A stretch of DNA of 64,000 nucleotides from Pestalotiopsis fici W106-1 (taxonomy: Eukaryota > Ascomycota > Sordariomycetes > Amphisphaeriales > Sporocadaceae): contig NW_006917093.1 of the NCBI RefSeq assembly GCF_000516985.1, positions 2,666,001 to 2,730,000 on the forward strand, read 5' to 3'. The notes under the pieces were generated by a model that searched no databases, was not told the DNA's origin, and was given only the letters and a program-made list of their open reading frames with translations. Positions 53,104-62,901 of this stretch are shown here, piece after piece. Every line of letters begins with the position of its first letter. Position 1 is the stretch's first letter. Both the position numbers and the translations under genes were made by a program.

Positions 53104-54029
53104 ATGAAGCTCACTCTTCTTCTTAGTGCAGTCTTCTCTGGTGCTGTGGCGACTCTTGCTGAGACCTCAGAGTGGTCACCTCCGGAATCGGGCGATGGTA
53201 ATAAATTTCTGCATCAATTAACCAAGCACCCGGACTGATGATTCGCTTTTACAGCTCGCAGTCCGTGTCCATTATTGAACTCCTTGGCAAACCATGGCTA
53301 CCTCCCGCACGACGGAAAGAACATCACTGGGGATGTTCTCTCCAAAGCCATCACGACGACTCTGAACATGGACGATAGCGTAAGCGCAGCCTTCATGGCC
53401 GCCCTCCGAAACTCGATCACTACAGCAGAGACGTTTTCTCTCGACGAGCTGAATAAGCACAACGGCATTGAGCACGATGCCAGTTTAAGGTGAGATTTTC
53501 TCACAAATGAACATTGTTTTCTACATACTAATCCTGGCCTAGTCGCCAGGACTTTTACTTTGGCAATGTGCAGGCTTTTAATGAGACCATCTTTAACCAG
53601 ACTCGGTCATACTGGACAGATCCCGTCACCATTGATATACATCAAGCCGCCAACGCACGCAATGCGCGTATCGAAACTTCCAAGGCTACAAATCCGACGT
53701 ACAATGAAACAGCCGTCAATCGAGCCAGTGCCCTGGAGACTGCAGCATATATCCTGAGCTTTGGGGACAAGGTCACTGGCAGTGTACCGAAAGCATTTGT
53801 CGAGTACTTTTTCGGTATGCCTCTCTACTGCACTTATTCATCGATGCTTGTCCCTGGGTGTACTAAGAGATGCTGACGTTATTTGATAAAACCCTTAGAA
53901 AATGAGCGACTGCCTTTCCATCTGGGGTGGTATAAATCGGCTGAATCCATTTCATTTGCGGATTTTCAAAACATGAGTACCCGCGTGTCTCAGGCTGGCT
54001 CACAGAGCCCAAGAGCAATTGAGCTTTGA
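53104..54029 (+). CDS. Heme-thiolate peroxidase (chloroperoxidase / unspecific peroxygenase family), secreted
   Basis: Four exons (53104-53197, 53255-53489, 53543-53814, 53899-54029) join in phase to 243 residues. A signal peptide (MKLTLLLSAVFSGAVATLA) is followed by the heme-ligand motif SPCPLLNSLANHGYLPHDGK, in which the PCP cysteine is the axial thiolate. LNKHNGIEHDASLR carries the Glu-His-Asp acid-base motif. The last part contains LPFHLGWYKS. Length fits the short (family I) group of fungal peroxygenases. These enzymes use hydrogen peroxide to halogenate or oxyfunctionalise small aromatic and aliphatic substrates outside the cell. Substrate and any link to the oxygenases downstream are unknown. 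Confidence 0.9.
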
Positions 54030-54552
54030 GATCTTGAAGAGTACAAGCAAGCATCTCTAGTCAAGGACAAACATGATAATATCAACAAGTTAGGCTTGTC
54101 TAGCTAAGTGTATAGACAGAAATAGTTGTTCTTGGCTTTGCGTTTTGTACAAATGTTCTCGAGTGGATCTTTCCTCTGCCCGAATGACAATCTACCCCAA
54201 AGTCATTGCCCATTTCGCCCCCTCTGGTATATGATGAATATTGCCGGCTTCCCCCGAGTGAGAATAATAGAGGCCCATTTTATTCTAGAATCTACATGGA
54301 AGCCAAAAGTCTGACGGTGACCATCGGTCTCCGTGGCGGAGCTCCGAGAGCGCAGCGCGGCCAACACTGTACAACCACTAATTCAGCCACAGTCAGGCGC
54401 TACGTCCGGCGGTATTAGCGCCTTTCCAGACTCGTGTCAGGGGCTGCAACTAGTAGAGCAAAGTATACCTACTGAGACACAACTTTCGAGACCTACAAAT
54501 ATAGTACCCAAGCTACCATTTTGTTTGGAGATCACGAACGAAATTTGATTTA
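54030..54552. other. Convergent intergenic region
   Basis: 3' flanks of the peroxidase and the dioxygenase genes. No gene supported. Confidence 0.6.
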
Positions 54553-55807
54553 TTAGTTTTGTAGAAGCCGAATTCCAGTCATTTTGATGTACTCGTCGCA
54601 CACATATCCTCCATGACATCGCTCCTATCACGGTAACTTTCCCTTTTGTGCCAATGTCAAGCGATCGCTGTGCCACTAGACTCCTGTATTTAGCAATGAC
54701 AACCACCCGAATGTTTTTAAAAATAAACATACCTTTCCACACGAGATGGGCTCATAGAGAGGCGGGTGGTCCTCATCGATACAAGTCGGCACCACTTCAC
54801 ACACAGCCTCTGGGTTGAATCCGAGGAAAAAGGGCATGGCGTATCGCGAGCTCTTGTTGCGATTGTAAACCCGGTGCACCGTCGACCGAAACTTGTTGTT
54901 AGAGAGCCTCTGCAAAAAGTCGCCGACATTGATGACCAGAGTGCCGTCAATAGGACGCGCATCGAGCCACTCTCCGCCCAGCGACAGCACCTGCAGGCCG
55001 CCCGAGTTATCCTGCCAGAGAAGCGTGATGCACTGGATATCAGTGTGGGAGCCGAGGCCCACGTCAATCTCGTCCTTGTGGTCCGCCTCGTCCACGCCCG
55101 GGTAGTGAATGTGGACGGCGTCGGCGCCCGGGTGTGTCACAATGGCGTCAAAGTAGTCCTCGGGCAGGTCCAGTGCCAGCGCAACCAGGCGAATGAGCTT
55201 GCGGGCCAGCTGGAGCCGGCGTTGGTAGAATTCCACGAGGGTAGAGCGGAAGCCTTCCAGGTGGCTGGTCTCGTTCCAGATAAAGTCTTCCAGGTCGTCG
55301 ACCACATGAGAACTTTCCTTGTGCAAGGGGTCGTTTCGTACATCGTACCTCATTGAGAAAGTCTCCTTGTTGTCTGATAGCATGTGTCAGGGCCGGTTCT
55401 GGAAGCGTTCCCCATTGCAGGTATATCTTACCTTTTGTTTCAGTCTTGTTGATCTGAGTGCCACCCACTCCGGTATAACCGACTGATTTCCCTGATATCT
55501 TGGTTCTGACCTTTTCTTTATCGCTCAGCGGCTGAGCAAAGAACTGCTTGCATGAATCGAGGGCCTCTTGAATAAGCTCTTCCGGAATACCATGGTTGTT
55601 GATGTAAAAGAACCCAGTGTTTTCGGCAGCATGCTTAATCTTCTTGGCAATGGCCTTTCTTGCTTCAAAGTCGCCGTCAATGGTGCTCAAGTCAATCAGC
55701 GGCATCTCATCCGGCGTCGGGGCGCGGGGTGCCGCCGTGCTGACCTGGCGGTATTCGGGCCCATTGGGGGTGAGCAGCTCGATGGTGGTATAGGTCATGG
55801 ACCCCAT
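54553..55807 (-). CDS. 2-oxoglutarate/Fe(II)-dependent dioxygenase (isopenicillin N synthase-like)
   Basis: Exon 1 (55807-55432) encodes the DIOX_N part (MPLIDLSTIDGD, AAENTGFFYINNHGIPEEL). A 58 bp intron joins it in phase to exon 2 (55373-54733), which carries the catalytic jelly roll: iron ligands in GSHTDIQCITLL (H, D) and STVHRVYNR (H), then RYAMPFFLGFNPE, whose R and S/A positions bind 2-oxoglutarate. The last exon is uncertain: from the GTATGT donor at 54732 the acceptor may be at 54625 or 54592, giving a tail ending YIKMTGIRLLQN and the stop at 54553. Such enzymes hydroxylate or desaturate small molecules. It diverges from the NCS1 permease gene and shares its promoter, which suggests the permease's cargo or a derivative as substrate. 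Confidence 0.85.
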
Positions 55808-56523
55808 TTTTGGATGGCGCTGTGACTGATGGATGAGAAACTCTAGTAGCAACGATGCCTGGTTCTATTACTGAAGCTACAAAGGATAAAAGAACAATAC
55901 AAATACCCTGCAGAACAGGGAGTATTATACAGCAAGAGTCACAGAAATGGCGACAATATTAGTCTAGTTGCGCACTGCCAATCAAGTTGTCAGCGTTTTC
56001 AATTAGTGGCTTTACTGGCCTCAAGACTGCGGCGATCCTTTAGGGTCCTTTTCCTCCGTAGGAGATCTGCGGCGAGCCGCATACGGTAGCCGTAGGACTT
56101 AGAAACTTCAGACGGACCTTCTAGGCTGTCCTAAAGAAACCAACAATATCCATATTTCAAAGGACCCTTCTGGTCGCCAAGGGCACACCAATAGCGATGA
56201 CACGAAATCTGGCTTATCTCTGCGACGGTGTAGTGTAAGTAAAAGATAAGTAGTGCATCTTTTCCCGCTTACGAACGCTGTAACATTGCGGCTGCGGGCC
56301 GAGTTTATCTTGCACCATCGCTCAAAGACCCCCTGGAGCACCGGCCTTGGCGACCAGGGCTTCCAGGCCGTCGGAACCTTGAGAAGCGATAAGGAGAAAC
56401 AAGATGCAAATACATAGATGGATATCTCCCCGTAGAAGAACCATGCAATTGATTTCGTAAAACTGCAACTGGACCAATTCATGTCCTCGTTCTGAGTGTG
56501 TCCGTCGTGCAAGCAAACAAAGA
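55808..56523. promoter_or_regulatory. Shared divergent promoter of dioxygenase and permease
   Basis: These 716 bp separate the start codons of the two divergent genes. The permease-proximal part holds a cluster of GATA-factor sites (listed next). No other gene is supported; a 134-codon minus frame here lacks features. Confidence 0.7.
56213..56393. promoter_or_regulatory. Cluster of four HGATAR (AreA/NIT2-type) sites
   Basis: CTTATCT (56213-56219, AGATAAG on minus), AGATAAG (56244-56250), TTTATCT (56304-56310, AGATAAA on minus) and CGATAAG (56387-56393) all fit HGATAR. Clusters of such sites upstream of permease and catabolic genes are the mark of nitrogen control by AreA/NIT2 in ascomycetes. 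Confidence 0.7.
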
Positions 56524-58520
56524 ATGGCCGATATGTTTTCTCGCGTCCATAATCGGCTTCTGGTCAAGAACCGGGACCAAGACGGAAACCTCAGGCCGGT
56601 CAACGCTATCGACAATGACTCCATTCGGCCGACTCCCGTCAAAGATCGGACCTGGACACAGGTGACCTACATTTCGTTTTGGTTTGCCGCCACCGCCAAT
56701 GTGAGCAATCTGTATTCGGCCGCGACGGGCCAGTCGGTCGGTCTGAACATTTGGGAAGCCCTGGCCTGTCAGCTGGGCGGTCAGTTCCTCGCTGGCTTGC
56801 TCATGGCGCTCAATGGCCGCGCCGGAGCAGTCTATCGGATCCCGTATCCAGTCTTGTGTCGCTCTAGTTTCGGGACCTGGGGTGCGCTGTGGCCCACTTT
56901 CAATCGTGCCGTCATGTCCATTGTTTGGAACGGTGTCAATGCTGTTCAGGGAGCGCAGTGTTTATAGTAAGTTTTTCTTATTCAATAATTCTGTCGAGTG
57001 TTTCTAATACAATGGATCAAAAAGTGTCTTGCTTCATGCCATTTTCCCCTCCATTGCAAATATACCGGATCGAATGGGGTCGGCGTCTGCCTTGACCTCT
57101 GCGGGCATGATTTGCTTTTTTGTATACTGGTAAGTGCACCACCACCTATTGCCGAATTTGGCCACGATACTGATATTGACCTAACTGCAGGCTCATTAAC
57201 TGCGCATTCCTCTTTGTGCCCGTTCCGCGCATGAAGAATCTAGTGTACATCAAAGTCGTAGTCTTTTACGCTGCCGCCATTGCCCTCACAGCTTGGACAG
57301 TGACCCTGGGTGGTGGTTCAAAGGCGGCGCTCAACGAGCCATCCACTCTGCAAGGATCGGAAAAGTCGTGGGCAATTTTGAGATTCTTCTTCCTGGGTCT
57401 GGCCAGCTGCGGTACCTTCATTTCCAACGCCGCAGATATGCAGCGTTATGCGCGAAAGCCCAATGATGTCGTGGCCGGCCAGGTCGTGAGCTTTCCTATT
57501 TCCAACATTGTGACGGGAATTCTTGGCAATGTGATTGCTGCCGCAAGCAAACCCATCTTTGGCGAGGTAAGTCATGCTAAAGTGTAGGAGAAACCGATTG
57601 TGATAAGCTTACTGAGATTGGATGTACAGATGATTTGGAACCCCCTGACTACACTCGACATGTTGATGGACGGAGATCGATACACGCCAGCTAACCGTGC
57701 TGGCTGCGCTTTCATCTCGCTAGCTTTTGTGTATTCGACTGTTTTTTCAGCCATATTTGAAAACTCGATTCCGTAAGTCGGTTCTTGATATTGATGGATT
57801 ATTCCATGCCGGTTGCTAATTGCACTATAGTGCCGGAAACGATATTGCGTCGCTACTCCCTAAATACATTACCATTAAGCGAGGCTTCTTTATTTGCGCA
57901 GGTAAGATCTCAGAAGCGGTAGTCGGACATAAGAGTAATGTGACTTCTAACATCATTTCTTAGTGCTCTCATACGCCATTTGCCCCTGGTATCTGCTCTC
58001 ATCCGCAGCAATCTTTGTGACCTTCCTGTCGTCGTACCAAATCTTCCTCTCGGCGATTGCGGGTATCTTGATCTGCGACTACTATATTCTGCGCCGCGGC
58101 TATCTCGACATTCCAGCGCTGTATTCACGTAACAAAGGTGGTCCATACACCTACTTCCACGGTTGGAATCTGCGGGCGTTTGCCGTATACTTGATTGCCA
58201 TTGCGCCAAACTTTTACGGATTCTTGAACCAGATGGGTGTGGCTGCTCCCATCGGTATTCAGAGATTCTACTACGTGGCCTATCCAGTTGGAGTGATCTT
58301 GGCACTGGGCGCATATTATCTGGTCAACGTCCTGTTCCCGCAGAGATCTGCAAAACAGCCATCTGGATGGCTCGAGCCCAAGGACTACGTCGATGCGTAC
58401 GATGCGTCGGCATCACAAGGTATTGTTGTTGAGGCAGTCGAGCCAAACTTGGAAGCTGCAAGGTACCAAGGGTTGGTCATGGATGGGAAGGGCCAAGCTA
58501 TGGAAAAGACGCAATATTAA
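56524..58520 (+). CDS. NCS1-family nucleobase/allantoin-type permease
   Basis: Six exons (56524-56966, 57025-57129, 57191-57566, 57630-57772, 57831-57901, 57964-58520) join in phase to 564 residues with about 12 membrane helices. Family signatures include WTQVTYISFWFAATANVSN (helix 1), GRAGAVYRIPYPVLCRSSFG, NGVNAVQGAQCLYV, FFLGLASCGTFISNAADMQRY and DYYILRRGYLDIPALY. This is the Fur branch of fungal NCS1 carriers, which take up uracil, allantoin, uridine, or other nitrogen heterocycles with protons across the plasma membrane. The GATA-site promoter and divergent dioxygenase fit use of an N-heterocycle as nitrogen source. The exact substrate cannot be read from sequence. Confidence 0.9.
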
Positions 58521-58829
58521 TTTAGAGGCCAAGTATAGCAGCAATGCTTCAATAGACGACAGCAATAGACAAACTATAGATCTCATATCACCCATTACGT
58601 GTCATCTCAAACAAAACTGCTCACAGAGCTGGCTATAAATGACCATTTGGACAATTAGACGATTATGACTGGGTATCTAATACGCTATATATACTATCAT
58701 GACTATCGTATATCTTGGTCTAGGTATGTAAATCTGAGTTGAGCAGCAGCTTGGTGTTGTACAACAGCCTCTCTAGGCTGATTCTGATTTTTCGTTTTCC
58801 CTCTCGTGTATTTCTCTCGTGTTCTCCAA
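58521..58829. other. Convergent intergenic region
   Basis: About 300 bp of AT-leaning 3' flank between the permease and the FAD monooxygenase. Nothing else was seen. Confidence 0.6.
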
Positions 58830-60401
58830 TCATTCAGACTTGGGTCCAAACCACCGTGACAGCGATGCTTTTACGGCGGCCAGATCAGGTTCTCCTTCAG
58901 TCGCCCAAGCGACAATGCCGTCGGGGCGGACCAAAAGAGCGCGGAACCCAAGCTCATCCTTGGCGCGCTCGCACACATAATCAAGCCGGTCGGACCATCC
59001 GTCGCAGAGGCTCTTGAGCTCCGTCTGCTCTTGGTCTCCAAATTCAATCAATATACCGCGACCTGATCGCAACTTCTCACCAAGCCGGCCCGTGCCTTTG
59101 AGAAAATTGAAGTCTGGAACGCTGAATCCTACAATTTGGTGTAAAAGTTCGCCATCCTCGAGGCTCAAGTCATAACGCTGCAATACGCCCATGAATCTGG
59201 CCGTCATGAGCGTGGCTCCATCTCGCGTAGCAATCACTTCCTTGACCAAATTGGCCACGGCACGACTGCTCAGGTCCGGCTTCATCGTTGCCACCTGAGC
59301 ACGCGTCCACTCGGTGATCCAGGCTCCGATGGGGTGTCTTTCACGCTCGTACGTGTCCAACAAGTCCGGAGACGACCTGCCTTGGACCACGGCGGCGAGC
59401 TTCCAGCCCAGATTCATGGCATCGCCGATGCCGGCATTCATGCCTTGTCCGCCGAGGGGCGCATGGATGTGGGCGCTGTCGCCGGCGAGAAAGATGCGAT
59501 CTTTGCGGTACGTCGACGCCTGCATGGCCCGATCCGTGTACGATGATGCGAGCTGCAGGCTCTTGACGCTGACATCGTCGCACCCGCTCACGCGGCGCAG
59601 TATGACTTGAAACTCTTCCGCCGTGAGCTCCTTGGTGCGGTCAAACGTACCGCCCGCCGCCACGGGTTCCATGGTGCCAATGTGGCCCGGCAGCATCTTG
59701 AGGTAGAGGCCCGTCGGCGTGCGGGTAAAGCCCCGCTGCAGGCTGTTGTTGGGGTCGTCAATGTCGCAGAGCACCGTCCATCCCATGAGCTCGGCGTCGG
59801 TGCCGACAAATTCAAAGCCGGCGCCCTTGCGAATCTTGCTGCGTCCGCCGTCGCAGCCGACGAGCCACTTGCCCCGAAAGGTCTTTTCGTCTGCAGTGTG
59901 CACGACGACGCCCTCGCCGTCTTGCGTTGCTCCCGTCACGTCGATGCCGCCCAGGACCTCCACGCCGAGGTCTTTGGCGCGCTGATACGTGGCATTGACG
60001 ATTCTTTCTAGCGACGAAGGCGAAGGCGAAAACCCGGGACCGGGCAACTTGTACTTCCAGCAAGGGTTGGACCGGTCGACCAGACTGGCGTCAAACATGA
60101 TGCCGGCAAAGTGGCCAGAAAAGCCCGATTCGGCAAAGTTGAATGAGCGTTTGCTGAGCATCTGCTCGCCAATGACCTGGTCGAGAAGTCCGCGCCGGTC
60201 GAGCGACTCGGCCGACAGTGTATTGATGCCGCGCATGCCTAGCGGTGCCTTTTTCCACGGCGTGTCGGTGTTGGATGGGTCAGCGTCGCGTTCGAGCACG
60301 AGCACCGAGATGTCGCTTGCTGCCAAGCGTAGCTCACAGGCGAGCAACAGGCCGACTGGGCCTGCTCCTGCAATGAGGACGTCGTATACTTGTCCGCTCA
60401 T
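58830..60401 (-). CDS. FAD-dependent aromatic monooxygenase (PheA/TfdB, phenol-hydroxylase-like)
   Basis: A single exon encodes 523 residues of a group A flavoprotein monooxygenase. The Rossmann motif is GAGPVGLLLACEL, the DG motif is in VGCDGGRSKIRKGAG, and the second FAD motif is FLAGDSAHIHAPLGGQGMN followed by DAMNLGWKLAAV. The C-terminal part (LLVRPDGIVAWATEG) is the short thioredoxin-like remnant typical of this family. It hydroxylates aromatic or N-heteroaromatic rings with NAD(P)H and oxygen in the cytosol. Codon use is very G/C-rich compared with the flanks. It converges on the permease with 309 bp between stop codons and so probably belongs to the same set. Confidence 0.9.
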   Translation of the reverse strand: MSGQVYDVLIAGAGPVGLLLACELRLAASDISVLVLERDADPSNTDTPWKKAPLGMRGINTLSAESLDRRGLLDQVIGEQMLSKRSFNFAESGFSGHFAGIMFDASLVDRSNPCWKYKLPGPGFSPSPSSLERIVNATYQRAKDLGVEVLGGIDVTGATQDGEGVVVHTADEKTFRGKWLVGCDGGRSKIRKGAGFEFVGTDAELMGWTVLCDIDDPNNSLQRGFTRTPTGLYLKMLPGHIGTMEPVAAGGTFDRTKELTAEEFQVILRRVSGCDDVSVKSLQLASSYTDRAMQASTYRKDRIFLAGDSAHIHAPLGGQGMNAGIGDAMNLGWKLAAVVQGRSSPDLLDTYERERHPIGAWITEWTRAQVATMKPDLSSRAVANLVKEVIATRDGATLMTARFMGVLQRYDLSLEDGELLHQIVGFSVPDFNFLKGTGRLGEKLRSGRGILIEFGDQEQTELKSLCDGWSDRLDYVCERAKDELGFRALLVRPDGIVAWATEGEPDLAAVKASLSRWFGPKSE

Positions 60402-61133
60402 TGTGTTGGGTTACTATTTGGAGCGATTTCGTCGAGGTTATAAAGGAGAATTGGGTGTAGATTTTGTAGTGATGATGCAGTCATTCAGGACAATTGGAAA
60501 TGGAATATTGTTGAGCTCCATCTTGCCAAGGTTCAAACAGACGATATATATAGTCAGACGCTCTCAAGAACTAATTGTTCTGCCTAGGCCCGGGTTTTGC
60601 GGTTTTTGATAAAATGACCAAAACTCGGCGACGATGTTGAAGCGGACAAGTTCGGACAAATGAAATTCGGCCCCGATTATAGTCTCAACCCCCTGTCGGA
60701 CGATAGCCAAGCCCGAGTGTTCAGGCGGGTTGGAGTGGCGCGGATAGGGCGCTCTAGTTGGTGGACTGAACTCAGCATTGGGCGCTCCAAGCACTGAATC
60801 GTACGGAATATAGGGGGCCGGCTAAAATGTGGGGATAGATCGTCGGGGCCGGCTTTTCTCCGCCATGATGGGCATATTCTGGATTATCCTATCCTATCAT
60901 CATTCATGTCTCTTTCTTTATTTAGCTACCTATGACATTATGGTTCAAAAGGAATGCGGTATATGTTTTCCATGTTGGTTCTTTTTGTTTAAGACTTGGT
61001 TGGCAGCTTCGTTGCTTTCCGCCCGCATGAGTTGATTAACCATCATGGTCGTCAGTCAAACTTGTCTTGCTGAATTGATGCTTTATTGAAGTTGAAATAA
61101 ATATCAAACCCATGGTTGCTTTTACATGAATTT
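60402..61133. other. Intergenic region
   Basis: Promoter of the FAD monooxygenase and 3' flank of the GPI-type protein gene. No supported gene or repeat. Confidence 0.6.
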
Positions 61134-61922
61134 CTAAACACCTATATTTATAGCAATTGGTACTGCCATAATCAATAGAAAAGACAGCGACGTGATGAAC
61201 ATTGAGGCTGTACTGGTAGAAACCACTGGTATACCCGCACTAGGTCTTTGAGTTCCACTAGCATCCTTCGTGAGGTCTGCAGGATTTGTTGAGCTCTCAT
61301 CCTGCTGTGATGTCGTTTCCAGAGACTTGTTGGTAGGCACAGTGATGAGCGTAGTGTATAGTGTTGCAATAACAGTCGAGCGTTGTGTTGTTGATTGGTT
61401 TCCGTAGTATGACGAGCCACTGGGAACCGGAAGAGGCTTCGGCCAGCTAGTAGTATCGCTCAATCCAGTGCCGTAAGGCGACCCGCCTCTGGGATATGTC
61501 AATGTTGCCACTATATATGTGGTGTCGCATATCGTGCAAGTCGCTTCTGTAACTGTAAAGCCATACGGGATGTTTGGGGTAGCAAAGCTCGGCACCGAGG
61601 ACAATCCAACATAGGTTTCGGTGACTGTATAAGGTTGATTGGACAGCCCTGTAGGGCAGAAGACTGAATAGGCCGTAGTAAAGGTGCTAGTGATTGTGCA
61701 TGTGGGACAGTCACACTCATGGCACCACGGCATACTGTAAGCCACTGTGCCCTGCGGCAGCCGTGCCGAGCTCGTCTTTGTGTTTGACATTCTGCCATTT
61801 GTGGGCGCCTCGACGCAGTCGGTGACCACAGCGGTCATATATGATAGTATCTGGGCATATCCCAATGAGATTATTTGAAGCAAAATTGGCAGAAAAGTCG
61901 ATTTGGATCGCACCATCTTCAC
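61134..61922 (-). CDS. GPI-anchored-type cell-wall protein, Ser/Thr-rich
   Basis: A single exon encodes 262 residues. It has an N-terminal signal peptide (MKMVRSKSTFLPILLQIISL, cleavage probably after GYAQ) and a C-terminal hydrophobic tail (SMFITSLSFLLIMAVPIAIN) after small residues, the layout of a GPI-anchored protein. Between them lies a Thr/Ser-rich region with a cysteine cluster (CHECDCPTCTITST), a YTVTETY-type repeat and ATCTICDTTYIVATLTY. These TVT...C patterns are common in fungal wall proteins, with heavy O-glycosylation expected. The function is unknown. Confidence 0.75.
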   Translation of the reverse strand: MKMVRSKSTFLPILLQIISLGYAQILSYMTAVVTDCVEAPTNGRMSNTKTSSARLPQGTVAYSMPWCHECDCPTCTITSTFTTAYSVFCPTGLSNQPYTVTETYVGLSSVPSFATPNIPYGFTVTEATCTICDTTYIVATLTYPRGGSPYGTGLSDTTSWPKPLPVPSGSSYYGNQSTTQRSTVIATLYTTLITVPTNKSLETTSQQDESSTNPADLTKDASGTQRPSAGIPVVSTSTASMFITSLSFLLIMAVPIAINIGV

Positions 61923-62901
61923 GAAAGCTGTTTAATGTCGCGACGATAATGGGACGCGGAAGTTACGTGAATTTCCATTGCCTGGGCGAGCGTCTTGATA
62001 TTCTGCGCTGCTCCATTGTTCACTTCTGTTACCCAGTGAGATTCTTCCGTGGAAAGGGTAATCTCCTGGATTTGCTGCTGCAGACGCAAACAAGTACGCA
62101 TCATCAAGACGATGTGCGGAAATGTATTGTCTTACCTAGGTGTCATGCCATGTCAGAAACAGCGGCCCGTCGTCTTGTTTCACATGTTGAGGAATGTACG
62201 TTCCATATGAATAAAATGACTTGTACAAATGACTCATCCGGCGAGTAGAGTGGACACAAGTAGCCGCTTGTAAATCCTCGAATCCCGTCCCGAAGCTGCA
62301 TGGGTGTCCAAAAGGCTTCTTGGCAAAAGTAGGTGTATACGACACCGAGCCTTCAAGGACACTTGGGGTAACGAAACCAAAAGCATCATTTGTAGATAAT
62401 CATTGTTTCATGGCAAGCTATTCATACTAAATGAAATATAGATGAATCTTTTCTTGGAGACAACTTTACATATTAATACATCTGACATTTTAGGAGCATT
62501 GTCAGCAGGTTTGCTCTGAGGCTGGGCACGCCCGGGGCAATCACCGCTTTACTGGGGCCTTCACGGCGATGTCGCCGCTGTACCTGATCCGCCGGGAAAG
62601 TCGCCGCTTTACTTGATCAGGTTACGCATCCGGTACATCCACCTATATAGTGCAGATCAGACGTCATCAGCGCAAGCAATCCACGACTCTGTGACTTTTG
62701 GAGAGCTTATAGAATTTTATCATTAATAATCAATGAGACAAATTTGACCACACGTGGCAGTATTTAAGTATTCTTCATTGAAAATTTTGACCGCGGCTTC
62801 ACTTCCGTAGTAAAAATTGAGCCTTCCTTTGACGTGCGTGATCAACATCCAACATAGACAACTCTGGTGATTATACCAGTGCAAAAAGAACGCAATTAAT
62901 T
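61923..62901. other. Divergent intergenic region, GPI-type gene to SDR gene
   Basis: Promoters of both flanking genes. Contains a phased array of three GC-rich direct repeats (next entry). No gene supported. Confidence 0.6.
62541..62617. promoter_or_regulatory. Three phased direct repeats, candidate regulator-binding array
   Basis: Copies starting TCACCGCTTTACTGG (62541), TCGCCGCTGTACCTG (62572) and TCGCCGCTTTACTTG (62601) share the consensus TCRCCGCTKTACYKG. Starts are 31 and 29 bp apart, close to three helix turns. The array sits in an otherwise AT-rich stretch about 290-360 bp before the SDR start codon. The CCG core suits a Zn2Cys6 factor, which is inference. Confidence 0.55.

Noticed and set aside
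54766..55356. 196-codon plus frame opposite the dioxygenase
   Set aside because: Antisense to the catalytic exon, with no protein features of its own.
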